A stretch of DNA of 64,000 nt from Kitagawia praeruptora (lineage: Eukaryota; Streptophyta; Magnoliopsida; Apiales; Apiaceae). Location of the stretch: NCBI GenBank assembly GCA_037693485.1, contig CM075346.1:125166001-125230000 (forward strand), read 5' to 3'. How positions within the stretch are numbered: position 1 is the first letter of the stretch; every line of letters begins with the position of its first letter. The notes under the pieces are model-generated. The model was not told where the DNA came from and searched no databases. It saw only the letters and a program-made list of their open reading frames with translations. Positions 1 through 13,200 of the stretch are shown in pieces. Made by a program: the position numbers and the translations under genes.

Positions 1-1197
1 TTTGAAATTTTAAAATTCCAAAAATTCGAAGGGCTCTCTTTAAGGGGAAAAACTAAGTGGACTTCTCGAATTTATTTACCCATCCAAACGATCTTTAAAA
101 ATTATGAAAGTAAATACAAAACTTCATCTGGATGTGTAGAAGCGCCGTGATTTTTTTCATGATTTTTAGATGAGTAGAACTAGGTGAAAACATTTCGGAA
201 AGACCCCCTGTTCCTGAAAATCCGAACTGCTTGAAGAAAATGGGGAGAAAAGAAAGAAAAGTTGATTGGCTTGCTTGCTTGGTCTCATCCTTGTCTAATG
301 CATTATTGTGATAATATCTAGAATAAAGCTACTTTATTAAAGTGCTTTGCTCATGCCTTGCATCATCTAATGGATAAGTGTTGTGATTGTGTGGTAAGAT
401 GAGGTGATGAAGCTAAGTACTTGGTTTGATTTGCTAAGTATGCTAGTTACTCTTGTAACTACTTAGTTACTTGATCTTATCCTCTTGCACATGCATGCAT
501 CTTGACTCTCTGCTTGCTCTTTTGTCCGGTTATTACTCCTTTTCATTGATCGTTCGGAGGAATATCTCAAGGATTTCTAGTTAGGGTTTTACCGGAAACC
601 TTCTTAATATTTCTACTATAATTCTCAATCCTCCTTTATAATTCTTGCATTTAAATTCCTTAAATACTCTTAATAAATCCTTAAGTCTTTCAGTGTCCAG
701 GGAAATCTCGGAGAAAATAAAAGTGCTATTTTTCTGAATCCGATATCGTTTACATACACTTATTTCGCCCATGGATCATGAATACGAACTCAGAAATTCG
801 TTCTGAATACTTCTATATAGCGTCGTCTAATAATATTCTTATTTTCACCAAAAACACTAATTATTCTTTATTCCATCTTTATTCCTTATATTTATAAAAA
901 TGTCCTTGTTCTCTTTCGGGCATTCCGTAACCTTTTTACGGAACCACTGGACTAACAACAGATATTGATTTGGATGACACAAGAATATGTCCTTCCTCTT
1001 TGGAGTGCCATAACTTATTTCTTAGGAGATAGATTATTCTAATCTAGGTTGTCAACCCATTGCATTCTTCATGACATATAATCATTTAAATCTATACCCA
1101 TTCACATTCATTGTTAATACCTTGTAGTCGGAGTCAATGTTCATTCTTTCATCAATATATAAAAAGTTTTAATTCTATCGAAAAATTAGGGTTCTTA
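1..1197. other. Unassigned AT-rich non-coding DNA
   Basis: I see no credible gene here; the only sizeable open frame is 63 codons on the - strand and looks accidental. The sequence is AT-rich with pyrimidine-rich stretches and resembles decayed repeat or LTR DNA, but I could not find LTR ends, a primer-binding site or coding similarity. The recognisable copia coding sequence begins abruptly near 1198, inside the protease domain, so the true 5' part of that element is missing or was replaced by this DNA. Confidence 0.5.
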
Positions 1198-2542
1198 CAA
1201 TTGTCGAGCATAACAAAGTACACAGGAGATCGTGTTATCGTAACAGCAGATAACACACATTTGCCAATATCCTATGTTGGCAAGTCGCAGCTGTCACAAA
1301 AGCACGGACATGAAGAAATACAACTAGAAAATGTTTATCATGTCCCAGGGATGAAGAAGAACCTGCTATCAGTACCCCAACTAACAACTTAAGCTGAAGA
1401 GGCCTATGTAGACAAGGCAAGAAAGAGTGACACAGGCGACTTGTGGCATGCACGACTCGGGCATGTCAACTACAGCAAATTGAAGATTATGATGCAAAAG
1501 TCAATATTGAAGGGACTCCCACAAATTGAGATCCGCCATGATACTGTATGTGCTGGATGTCAATATGGTAAGGCGTATCAATTACCGTACAAGGAGTCAA
1601 AGTTTAGAGCAAAGGAGCCATTGGAGCTGGTGCACTCAGATGTTCTTGGAAAAATTAAACAGCCATCAACTCGTGGTTATCAATATTTGTGAATCTTCAT
1701 TGATGATTTTTCGAGGTATGTATGGGTATACTTCTTAAAACATAAAGATGAGGTTTTTGAAAAATTCAGGGAATTCAAGGACACGGTAGAACGCGAGCTC
1801 GGGAGAAAAATCAAGTGCCTTCGCACTGGTAATGGAGGAGAATACACTTCAAATGAGTTCAGCAACTACCTCAAGGAGTTCAACATCCGGAGACAACTCA
1901 CTTTTGCAAAAACTCCACAACAGAATGGAGTAGCGGAGAGGAAGAACCGCCATCTAGCAGAGACGTGTAGAAGTCTTCTACATGCCAAGAATGTTGATAC
2001 AAGGTTTTGGGCAGAATGCATGAAGACTGTGGTCTATATCACTAACAGGCTACCACAACCAAGGTTGGAATTTGTTTCACCATTTCAGAAGATGTATAAC
2101 CTAAAACCAACTATCAATTATTTCCGGGTATTTGGTTGTGTATGTTATGTGTTTATTGCAGATGAAGACCGTAGTAAGTTTGATAAGAAAGCTATCTGCT
2201 GCATTTTTGTGGGATACGACGAATAGAAGAAAGGTTGGAGATGTTGTGATCCCAATACAAACAAGATATATGTCTCACGAAATGTTGTATTCGATGAGGC
2301 ATCTTCTTGGTACACAAACAAGGTAGCATTGCCAGATACACATGAGCTGCAAGAGAAGATACAAATCAAGTTACAGTTAGATTCATCTCAAAACAATGAC
2401 GATACACAGGAACCACAATCCCCGACGGATCAATTGGAGGTACGATCCAAGTCAAGAAGCCCTTGGAGAACAGGTGTTCATGAAACACCAGATGAAGTAC
2501 AGACTAATCAACCGGAAGAACAACAACAAGAGCCTTCACAAC
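1198..2542 (+). pseudogene. Ty1/copia pol pseudogene, 5' half (protease tail, GAG-pre-integrase, integrase)
   Basis: This is the left half of a decayed copia polyprotein gene. It starts inside the protease, so the catalytic DSG motif is absent, and includes the late protease block ENVYHVPGMKKNLLSV. The GAG-pre-integrase zinc motif follows (LWHARLGHVNY, then CAGCQYGKA), then the integrase core with HSDVLG, IDDFSRYVW and the late block TPQQNGVAERKN. One reading frame runs through but carries stops: TAA near 1390, TGA near 1690 and TAG at 2224-2226. The middle integrase motif reads RTGNGGEY, so the usual Asp is replaced by Gly. The frame ends in the linker before reverse transcriptase, where the 20.8-kb insertion begins at 2543. 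The right half resumes at 23314. The family call is firm; the copia lineage is uncertain. Confidence 0.9.
2538..2542. repeat. Target-site duplication, left copy (acaac)
   Basis: The five bases acaac lie directly before the TG that opens the 20.8-kb insertion and recur directly after its closing CA at 23314-23318. A 5-bp duplication around TG...CA ends is typical of LTR retrotransposon integration. Confidence 0.9.
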
Positions 2543-5500
2543 TGTAATAACCCAGATTTTTCAAGAAATGATTTTATTATTATTTCAATAATGATAATGT
2601 TTTCCTAAAATGAGGAGGAATTTTTTTTCTTATTTTATTTAATTATATAATTAATTTCAGTTAAGTGGAACCGGGACCCTTTTAAAAATTTTATTGACTG
2701 AGTAGATACCCCGAGTCAATAGTTTATTTGTGCAAAGATTTAATTTTGGAATGTGAAATTATTCGGTAAATATTTTATTTTAAATTATTGAATAATTTAG
2801 AGATTTTAAAATCCTTAGAAAATGTTTATTTTAATTATTTGAGGATTTGTAGAAATTACTTGATTAATATATAAAATCAAGAATTTGAGATTTTACTAAA
2901 ACAATAGTGTTTGTAGTATTTTTATAAAGCCTTGTAAATTGTGAATTATGAATCACAATTATTATTTTTATGATTTGTTTTTATAAATTATTATTATTTG
3001 TAAAATGCATATCAATTTAGAAAATTTAGATTTAATTCTAATTCTTTCTCCAAAAGTCTTTAAAAATAATCTAGTATTTAATTATGCTAGAAATTTTATT
3101 TTTACAAATTAGAGTTTTTAACTCTAAATATTATTTAGAGTATGTAGTGATTAATTGTATTGTTTTAATTGTTATTGGGCTTGAGCCCATTAGGGTTAAA
3201 AACACTAACACAGCTCATATACATACAACGATGCACACACTCAGCCGCACAGAAACGAAAACAGATATCGGGGAGGGGGAGAAGGCAGCTGGGGGGAGAG
3301 GAAGAGAGATTGATATTGGGGGGAAATACATATATATATGTGTGTGTATAACGCGTTTGTGTGTATATGTGCATCTGTGATGTGTACGAGCTCGAAGAGG
3401 GGAGGGGGAGGTCCGACCGGCCGGAGACAGAGGCGGCGCCGCCGCGGAGAGGTGGTGGCTGTGCAGCGCAGTGGCAGAGAGAGAGAGGGAGAGAGAGAGA
3501 GGAGGGAGAGATTGTTGCGGGGAATCGTTTAATTCGGGAGGTATAATCTCGCATCTCCATATCTATTTAATTTTCGTAGTTAATTAGTTGTAAATTTCGA
3601 GTTAATTGTTTTAATTTTTTTTTTTGTAGCTTAAATTCGGAAAGTATATAAATTATTGTGATTGTGGTAATTTAATTGTGATATAATTATGTAGTTGATG
3701 TAATTTAATTAGTTTAAATTGCGAGGTTAATTATGGTGGTTTAATTAGTTTAAATGGAAAGCTTAATGTGGTAATGGGTATAATTAGACTAAAATTGTGA
3801 GATTATGATTATTGGTTGAATTTCCGATATTTAATTCGGAAGGTATGTTTGTGATTATAATTGTTGAGTTTAATTAAGAGTCCGATTAAAGGTTCGGGTT
3901 AGTGATTGTTAAGTGCTAATTGCTAATTATTAGTTTCCAAATTGTAAATTTTAAATTGTTAAGTGCTAAGTGCTAAGTGCTAATTATTATTGTCATATGA
4001 GGTATAGTTATAAGAGTTGGCTTATCGGTAAATGTCTATGTGCTAAATGGTTTAAGTCGGGTCGTAGCAATTGTTAGAAGTCATAAGTGCCAACTACGTG
4101 GTGTTGGCTTAAATGTGGATAAACTTAGTTTACTTTCCTTAAATGTTGAGGTGCCGCATGTCTGGGCGGGTACTTTTCCTTATGTGCTAGTTGCCGCATG
4201 TCTGGGCGGGTACTTTTCTTATATGTTTACTTTTATGTTGCTGCAAGTTGAGGCAGCTTTTATTTTATCAAAAGCAGGGTTATAAATTGTTTTGTTGGCA
4301 TGGAGGGGCTGAGCCCATAATCCGATAAACGAATACTACATGCCGAAATTTTCTAAAAATCCCCTGCATTTTAATTTATTTAACATATTTGATTTCAAAG
4401 GTTTAAAGGTATGATTTGGGTGTTAACTGTTTATGTGTATATGTGTTAAGTGAATTAATTCGAGGGTAATTGTTGTCTCGAGGATTTATGTGCTAAGTGA
4501 TTTAATTCGAGGATTTATGTGTCTCGAGGATTAATTATGTTTGAGGACTATCTATATACGAAGTTGATTAAGTGGTATGGTTTGAGGTGTTTAGCACCAG
4601 GAATTGTCCACTTTAAAGAGGGGACTTTTCCATTTCTTTTCTTTACTATAGTATGTTATGTGCAATAAGTGGTATTAGAATGGTCAACTTAGGGAGGACA
4701 CCTATAGTTTGACTTTATGTTATTTAGTGATAATTCCGAGTTGTGTCTACTCGATATACGAGGTAGGACTGACACGCACTCATAACTATTTCAGTACCAT
4801 TAGGGCATAATCGAGTTGGAATGACGTGCATCAAAAAGGGAAGATCGAGGTGCCGTATGAAGAAAGGTAAGCTACCTCCAGGGAATTGCTTGGACGAAGT
4901 GCGAAAGGTTTATTCGCGGTTTCTGCTTTCTGCTAAGGACCAGAGGCAAGTTTATTTACACATACTCTATCGTTCAGAGTATACCTATTTTGAATTATAT
5001 AAAATGTGCGGAAAAGGGTTTTCAATCCCTAATTGCGAGTTTTTAATCTTGTGCTCCTCCTTCCAAATCATTTTATTCTTGACTTTGCTAGCGATATTCA
5101 ATTCTTCTCGTGCAATAATCAAAACCCATGACTTATAATACTGTCGATGGGCGGTGACATTCTTATGGTTCTACATCTCGATTTATTTGTTGTATATTTA
5201 TAAACTTTTGTAATGTGGTAGAGGACTATATGTTATGAGGTATATATAGATACATATACGTATATATGGAACTACGTGGTAAAGGCTCCGAGGGTAGAGC
5301 GTGTATTGAGTTATCGAATTTAGCCCGCGTGTCGGGGCTATTTTGTATTGTATGTTTTCGAAAACCCGGGCAAAGCTTTTAAAAAGAATTTCGCAATAAT
5401 TAACCTAAAGGCAACATCACCAATAAACCAGTGTTTATTTAATTAATAGATGCTCCTGAAAGCATTTACTAATTAAATAAACCTCATTCGCCTAATTAAA

Positions 5501-7892
5501 TTTATTTAATTAGATGAATATCATTTTCAAAACGCTTTCTTAAAATCACTTTGTCCCAGAGAAATAATAAAACAATTTAATGGAGTGATTCTATCTAGTA
5601 TATTATTTATCGGAGATAGTTTATTTTCAATACGGATTAAAGATATTCCAATGGTTATAAATTGGTTACTTTCAGCTTAAAACAGCTAGATTGATATCGA
5701 TATATGTTATTTGAATGCTTATTTAATTCGATGAATATTAATTATAATATTCATTAAGAAACAAAAAAAAGGGGGATAGAGAAGAAGGATTTTCATGCTT
5801 ATTAATTATTTCTTATTGACCGAGAGTCAGTAGTAGTTATTTGATAAAGTGGCTAAAGTTTGGAGACTGCTGGAGAGATTGTGTCTTGATTTTGATTAGA
5901 AACATTCCAAGAGTTGTATTTGGGTGTTTTGAGGTTATTAAATATTCCAGTATTAATAGTAAATATGATTTGAATATTACTTAATAAATGAATATTAATT
6001 TGAGTATTCTTTTAAAAAGGGATTATTGAATATTTATTATTTGTTACATAATAGTCAAATATTTATTAAATACTCTAAGTGTTTTGAAGGTTATAAACAC
6101 TATTTAAAGGTTGTCTAAGGACTTTCATAGTCATTTAAATTATTATATTTTGAATCTATCTAGGTAAGTTACTTTTCAAGAACTTATATTTATATATGGA
6201 ATTACCCTGTTGTGGTTCAAGCCTTATGCGTACCATTTTCCATGTGTGATCACAAAACCCTGTGTCGAGATTGATATCGGTACAAGTGTATATCTATACT
6301 TGAACTCTTTTGAACTCAAAACATTTTCGAAAACCCCCGGTCAGGTTTTACTCTCTTGCTCGTTTTTCAAGAAATTATCGGTCGACTGAAGTCGAACTTC
6401 AACTACTCAAGTTTTCTATCAAAATGATTTTGACAAGAAAAGAAAAAGGGGACTCTGGCAGGTGTGGGAATAGTTGACGAACGATTCCCGGGATGTGTAA
6501 GCGGCCGTGAGCCAGGCGGTCCATCAATTATTATTCCGGCCCATGTGTTGCCGAAGGATGATTACGGATGTAGTTTTCATCGAGGGTGATTACGGATGTA
6601 GTTTTCACCCGGGGATAGTTACGGATGTAGTTTCTATCCTTTTACCGGTAGAGAAGACCCGCGGATTATTGGACTTGGATGTGGCGACTGATCATCGTCA
6701 ATCCTTGTCAGGTTTTATGTTTTCTTTAAGTCCCATCCTCCACTTTGGAAAAATACTCAAACACTGCTTCTTAGGCCTAAGTGCCAAGTAGCCGATAGTG
6801 TTGTTTTCAATTTTGAAAGATGATGAATTCATGCAGTATCTAGAACTGCAAGATTATTCTAACAATAATGGCACGTGCTTGTGCACTTTTGCAATTATTC
6901 AAAAGATGAAAGATGGTTCATCGGTTATTGATGTTAAGTCCCAAATGTTTTGCTTCAAGAGTTTTGACTCTCTTCCTATCAGTTATTTCTGAGTTTAACT
7001 TATCAAGTGGTTAACGAACTTATATCCTGTATAGAATCTTGAACTGTAAGGTGTTTTGATGATAATGATATACTCATGTGTATATACTTACAAACTTGAG
7101 GAGTATTAAAAAAAGGGAACTTTACAATGGTTTGGTTTATGAAGGGTGGTAATAACTATCTTAGCAGCATATTAAACTGCATATTTTGAAAAGCTCCCTA
7201 TCAATACTATGAGGTATGGTATGTGGGTAAGGTATGAGGATTACTATTGTTGACATGAACTTACTTTATTTATCTGATGTTACTCGAAATGTCATATATC
7301 CCTTAGTGAGGTTTCATTGTTGTAAATATTTCGAAATTGATATTAAGTATCGTTATATTTCGAAAACTCCATGTGATATTGATATATATTGTTGTGCTCT
7401 ATTAATACTTGCTGGGCAATTCTTTCGCTCATACTTGCTTGTTTTAAATATTAACCTTTCAGAGGAAGGTAGATGATTGAGGCTTATCTGCATGGCTCAG
7501 GAGAAGCAGGCAGTGTGCCCTTGTGAAGATGATATGATCCAGAACATAGATAGCTGGAGTAAGTTATATATAAGTGTATTGATGTGTAATATGTATATAT
7601 CACTTTGTACAGGATAGTACTAGTGCTAGTGTACTTCTCAACGAAGCTACACTAGTAGTATAGAATTTGTAATACTCAGTGTAATGTAATTAAATGGATG
7701 TAATGAGAAATGTAAGGATCGATTCTTGTTTCTAGCCCTATAACCTAAAAGATGCTTGGTGGTTGGGGTCACAGATGTTGTAATTCAGTTATTAAATGAT
7801 TACAAGTGGTTTAATATTGTCAAACAGGTGATTTGATGTTAAGGATTTCCGCGTGACGACCAAATCCCTGACCCCAGATTTGGGGCGTTACA
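2543..7892 (+). repeat. LARD-like element, LTR 1 (5' LTR)
   Basis: This 5,350-bp LTR opens with TGTAATAACCC and closes with GGCGTTACA. It is followed after 4 bases by a primer-binding site. It includes a GC- and GA-rich segment at about 3230-3520 next to a TATA-like stretch (about 3329-3340), a 40-bp direct repeat starting at 4152 and 4192, and three copies of a roughly 28-bp unit containing acggatgtag at 6560-6640. Open frames of 60-131 codons occur but show no recognisable domain. By eye it differs from LTR 2 at only about ten sites. Confidence 0.9.
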
Positions 7893-7896
7893 GAAA

Positions 7897-7908
7897 TGGT
7901 ATCAGAGC
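7897..7908 (+). other. Primer-binding site (initiator Met tRNA), internal 1
   Basis: TGGTATCAGAGC lies four bases after the end of LTR 1. This is the standard plant retrotransposon primer-binding site complementary to the 3' end of initiator methionine tRNA. It fixes the + orientation of the element. Confidence 0.92.
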
Positions 7909-8359
7909 TTAGGTTATAGTAAACTAGAAACGAGAGTGAGTAGGAGTGTGTATAGTTATGTGAGAACGTCAGAACTCATATAGAGTTCTTGTTGGACTAT
8001 TGGATATAGTACCAATGATTAAGTTAGGATTGGAAGGCTATGTCAAGGAATATGTGGATACAGACTTCACTTCTTGTGGTGATGAATGTCTGCTAAATAA
8101 CTCTTAGAGACAAGTGTTGGTTGGCAGGGGCATAGAGCGCCCGAGGCCTAAATTTAAGATGATTTTAGGGGATTCATGGAGGCAGTTATGTATTCCCCGA
8201 ATGATAGGAAATTTCAATATGATGGTGAATGATAGAAAGATGACATCTAGTATTATGGCAAGGATGTGTTGAGAATGTACTCATACTGTTAAAATTCCGA
8301 AAAGGAAACAAAACAAGATCATTATGAAAGGTTATCAGTCGAAGTTGCGGGTATTTAAA

Positions 8360-8760
8360 ACCCTCTCGAGCTTGATAGAGTTTAAGGTAATATTATGAAT
8401 GGATTGGTGGATAGACACCGATTGTCTCAAAATTATAGAAGTAAAAAGGGTGAAGATGAGATTGATCAATAAAGATGAAATGTTTTAAGAATCAAGACGG
8501 ACTGAGAAAGTTTGAGAGAGACTAGTACGAAGGTTATTATGCCAAAAAGGGAAAAGCTTAAGTAGCACATGGAATTGTCATGAGGACAGGAACATGTGGT
8601 ATAAATACGGTTATAATGGTGACTGGATCTAAGTATGTATTTCCAGCAATGTTCCAGAATATCGCCCATTCGACACGTGGAATTCGTTGTTGCTAGAGGC
8701 GACACCGGTATCGAAGTCTTCTCAAAGAATAGAACGCTTGCATGAGATGCTTGCGCCGAG
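8360..8760 (+). pseudogene. Gypsy pol relics (protease and pre-RT blocks) in internal 1
   Basis: In one frame, bases 8372-8440 read LIEFKVIL, stop, MDWW, close to the gypsy protease block FDVILGMDWL with the glycine codon changed to a stop. At about 8702 the frame reads TPVSKSSQRIERLHEML, resembling the TPVSKAPYRMAPAELKEL-type block before gypsy reverse transcriptase. The blocks are in the expected order but much too close together, so most of pol has been deleted. The call rests on short motifs only. The second copy is at about 16067-16467. Confidence 0.55.
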
Positions 8761-10050
8761 TCGAATAGAACTCCTTAATATCGTAAAATGCCGATGGTTG
8801 AATCTCTAGCGACTATTACGAGTCGACGATGACGTCGATTATCGAGCACCTTAGGGTGTGCGTGGAAAAGAAGAGCGTTACAATCGAACCATTATCCGTC
8901 AGAGGAGCCGACATGAAAGGCATCCGTGGAGACCTTGGCATTACCCTCCCCAATTATGAATCATTTTGATTACTTCCCCAGTCTGAATTATTTGATATCT
9001 CCCCATTTGCAACTTATGTTTATTATCTCCCCAATGTGAATTATTGACACATCCCCGTGCAAAAAATTATTTGGATTACCTCCCTAATCTATGACCTATC
9101 TTGACATCTCTCCAAGAGAGAATTTTGATAAAGAATATACTCCCTCTTCGAAGTTTTTTTATAATACTCATGTTAAACCATATTGGTTTCAATTTTGCTA
9201 GAAGCTGTCATTATACCTACTTTCAGATTTATGAGGCCCTATCGATTGATGATATTTAAATTCCCACTTTTCTTCAAATATTGGATAATCCTATGGTGCT
9301 ATAGCACCACATGCTTGTTGTATACCAGTATCTTTCTGGTTATCCTTTTCCTTGGAAATTGCACCTTGGAATCTAATCAATTTTAATCCAGGGTGTCCAC
9401 TTGAGAATTATTTGTCGAAAGGCGATAATTATTATCTTCACTTCGAATTGCTTTCATACTTCTCAACTTCCACTGAGACGAACAACCCTATACAAATAGG
9501 GGCCATAAGGACCATCTGTCTGTGTGATAGAAGTCTGATGGGACGCCATCACTTGTGTGTTGTGAAATACAAGAAGGCTAATTACCTTTAGTAATGTCTC
9601 AACTGAGACACGCAACGTGAGTTCTCTGGATCATATTGATCTCTCGGTAAATTCCCTTATCTCAAATAAGGTTGACTTTAATACTCATAGCCTTATGATC
9701 ATCAGTGTGTAACAATTGCCTCGATATGACAGCGGTCTTTTCAAAGGTCCCTGATTCTTATTACCTCTAATGAATTTCAAGGGGATGCCAACCAGGTCGG
9801 CCAAGTCATAAATTCGCTGATAGAAACTAGATTCGAACGGAATTGCCAAGAGCAAGAGCGAATCCCAAAACGAATAGAATATCAGTGACGTATCAATCGA
9901 ATTATTTAGTTCATTCCCTCTCAATGATATTATGTTAATGGAATTAGTGTGCTCTCTCTCTCAAAAGTGTTATGTTAATAGAGTCAATGAACTCTCTCTC
10001 TTAAGGATAGTATGATAATGGAAAGTTGGGCAAGACGTATATGTGAAAGG

Positions 10051-10170
10051 AATAATGGTGGGTTATAAGACTCCAGCGATAATGGTATCAGATAGAGAAT
10101 CGAGGTTTGAATTGGGATATTGGAGAAGTTGTTTACGAAGAGACACTATCTCCTGTTTTGCAGAATAAGT
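10051..10170 (+). pseudogene. Gypsy integrase relic in internal 1
   Basis: Bases 10087-10125 read MVSDRESRFELGYWRS in one frame, matching the pattern IVSDRDPRF..RFW of the gypsy integrase core (second catalytic Asp). No longer open frame supports it. The copy in internal 2 is at about 17758-17877. Confidence 0.55.
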
Positions 10171-10233
10171 GTTGATGATAAAAGAGTTAAGGAATCCCAG
10201 TAGTGGCCTTAGCTGATTCCGTGGACGGAATCC

Positions 10234-10250
10234 TTTTAAGGAGGGTAGAC
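10234..10250 (+). other. Polypurine tract before LTR 2
   Basis: The stretch ttttaaggagggtagac directly precedes the TG of LTR 2. It is purine-rich and sits where plus-strand priming occurs in LTR retrotransposons. The same tract precedes LTR 3 at 17941-17957. Confidence 0.7.
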
Positions 10251-13200
10251 TGTAATAACCCGGATTTTTCAAGAAATGATTTTATTATTATTTCAATAAT
10301 GATAATGTTTTCCTAAAATGAGGAGGAATTTTTTTTCTTATTTTATTTAATTATATAATTAATTTCAGTTAAGTGGAACCGGGACCCTTTTAAAAATTTT
10401 ATTGACTGAGTAGATACCCCGAGTCAATAGTTTATTTGTGCAAAGATTTAATTTTGGAATGTGAAATTATTCAGTAAATATTTTATTTTAAATTATTGAA
10501 TAATTTAGAGATTTTAAAATCCTTAGAAAATGTTTATTTTAATTATTTGAGGATTTGTAGAAATTACTTGATTAATATATAAAATCAAGAATTTGAGATT
10601 TTACTAAAACAATAGTGTTTGTAGTATTTTTATAAAGCCTTGTAAATTGTGAATTATGAATCACAATTATTATTTTTATGATTTGTTTTTATAAATTATT
10701 ATTATTTGTAAAATGCATATCAATTTAGAAAAATTAGATTTAATTCTAATTCTTTCTCCAAAAGTCTTTAAAAATAATCTAGTATTTAATTATGCTAGAA
10801 ATTTTATTTTTACAAATTAGAGTTTTTAACTCTAAATATTATTTAGAGTATGTAGTGATTAATTGTATTGTTTTAATTGTTATTGGGCTTGAGCCCATTA
10901 GGGTTAAAAACACTAACACAGCTCATATACATACAACGATGCACACACTCAGCCGCACAAAAACGAAAACAGATATCGGGGAGGGGGAGAAGGCAGCTGG
11001 GGGGAGAGGAAGAGAGATTGATATTGGGGGGAAATACATATATATATGTGTGTGTATAACGCGTTTGTGTGTATATGTGCATCTGTGATGTGTACGAGCT
11101 CGAAGAGGGGAGGGGGAGGTCCGACCGGCCGGAGACAGAGGCGGCGCCGCCGCGGAGAGGTGGTGGCTGTGCAGCGCAGTGGCAGAGAGAGAGAGGGAGA
11201 GAGAGAGAGGAGGGAGAGATTGTTGCGGGGAATCGTTTAATTCGGGAGGTATAATCTCGCATCTCCATATCTATTTAATTTTCGTAGTTAATTAGTTGTA
11301 AATTTCGAGTTAATTGTTTTAATTTTTTTTTTGTAGCTTAAATTCGGAAAGTATATAAATTATTGTGATTGTGGTAATTTAATTGTGATATAATTATGTA
11401 GTTGATGTAATTTAATTAGTTTAAATTGCGAGGTTAATTATGGTGGTTTAATTAGTTTAAATGGAAAGCTTAATGTGGTAATGGGTATAATTAGACTAAA
11501 ATTGTGAGATTATGATTATTGGTTGAATTTCCGATATTTAATTCGGAAGGTATGTTTGTGATTATAATTGTTGAGTTTAATTAAGAGTCCGATTAAAGGT
11601 TCGGGTTAGTGATTGTTAAGTGCTAATTGCTAATTATTAGTTTCCAAATTGTAAATTTTAAATTGTTAAGTGCTAAGTGCTAAGTGCTAATTATTATTGT
11701 CATATGAGGTATAGTTATAAGAGTTGGCTTATCGGTAAATGTCTATGTGCTAAATGGTTTAAGTCGGGTCGTAGCAATTGTTAGAAGTCATAAGTGCCAA
11801 CTACGTGGTGTTGGCTTAAATGTGGATAAACTTAGTTTACTTTCCTTAAATGTTGAGGTGCCGCATGTCTGGGCGGGTACTTTTCCTTATGTGCTAGTTG
11901 CCGCATGTCTGGGCGGGTACTTTTCTTATATGTTTACTTTTATGTTGCTGCAAGTTGAGGCAGCTTTTATTTTATCAAAAGCAGGGTTATAAATTGTTTT
12001 GTTGGCATGGAGGGGCTGAGCCCATAATCCGATAAACGAATACTACATGCCGAAATTTTCTAAAAATCCCCTGCATTTTAATTTATTTAACTTATTTGAT
12101 TTCAAAGGTTTAAAGGTATGATTTGGGTGTTAACTGTTTATGTGTATATGTGTTAAGTGAATTAATTCGAGGGTAATTGTTGTCTCGAGGATTTATGTGC
12201 TAAGTGATTTAATTCGAGGATTTATGTGTCTCGAGGATTAATTATGTTTGAGGACTATCTATATACGAAGTTGATTAAGTGGTATGGTTTGAGGTGTTTA
12301 GCACCAGGAATTGTCCACTTTAAAGAGGGGACTTTTCCATTTCTTTTCTTTACTATAGTATGTTATGTGCAATAAGTGGTATTAGAATGGTCAACTTAGG
12401 GAGGACACCTATAGTTTGACTTTATGTTATTTAGTGATAATTCCGAGTTGTGTCTACTCGATATACGAGGTAGGACTGACACGCACTCATAACTATTTCA
12501 GTACCATTAGGGCATAATCGAGTTGGAATGACGTGCATCAAAAAGGGAAGATCGAGGTGCCGTATGAAGAAAGGTAAGCTACCTCCAGGGAATTGCTTGG
12601 ACGAAGTGCGAAAGGTTTATTCGCGGTTTCTGCTTTCTGCTAAGGACCAGAGGCAAGTTTATTTACACATACTCTATCGTTCAGAGTATACCTATTTTGA
12701 ATTATATAAAATGTGCGGAAAAGGGTTTTCAATCCCTAATTGCGAGTTTTTAATCTTGTGCTCCTCCTTCCAAATCATTTTATTCTTGACTTTGCTAGCG
12801 ATATTCAATTCTTCTCGTGCAATAATCAAAACCCATGACTTATAATACTGTCGATGGGCGGTGACATTCTTATGGTTCTACATCTCGATTTATTTGTTGT
12901 ATATTTATAAACTTTTGTAATGTGGTAGAGGACTATATGTTATGAGGTATATATAGATACATATACGTATATATGGAACTACGTGGTAAAGGCTCCGAGG
13001 GTAGAGCGTGTATTGAGTTATCGAATTTAGCCCGCGTGTCGGGGCTATTTTGTATTGTATGTTTTCGAAAAACCGGGCAAAGCTTTTAAAAAGAATTTCG
13101 CAATAATTAACCTAAAGGCAACATCACCAATAAACCAGTGTTTATTTAATTACTAGATGCTCCTGAAAGCATTTACTAATTAAATAAACCTCATTCGCCT

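Larger units (their letters stand above)
7893..10250 (+). mobile_element. LARD-like element, internal domain 1
   Basis: A 2,358-bp internal domain without an intact gene. It begins with a primer-binding site at 7897-7908 and ends with a purine-rich tract before LTR 2. In order it holds degraded blocks that read like a gypsy protease tail (about 8360-8450), a pre-reverse-transcriptase block (about 8699-8760) and an integrase block (about 10060-10170), all interrupted by stops and shifts. It is near-identical to internal domain 2; I noticed only about two base differences (near 8308 and 9947). Confidence 0.85.

Noticed and set aside
3165..3560. 131-codon - strand frame in the GC-rich part of the LTR (again at 10873-11268)
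   Set aside because: It is biased by GA/CT repeats, has no domain, and is broken in LTR 3. Its conservation reflects recent duplication of the LTR.
4821..5138. 105-codon frame conserved in all three LTRs
   Set aside because: The LTRs are almost identical throughout, so an open frame need not mean selection. No domain or promoter is seen.
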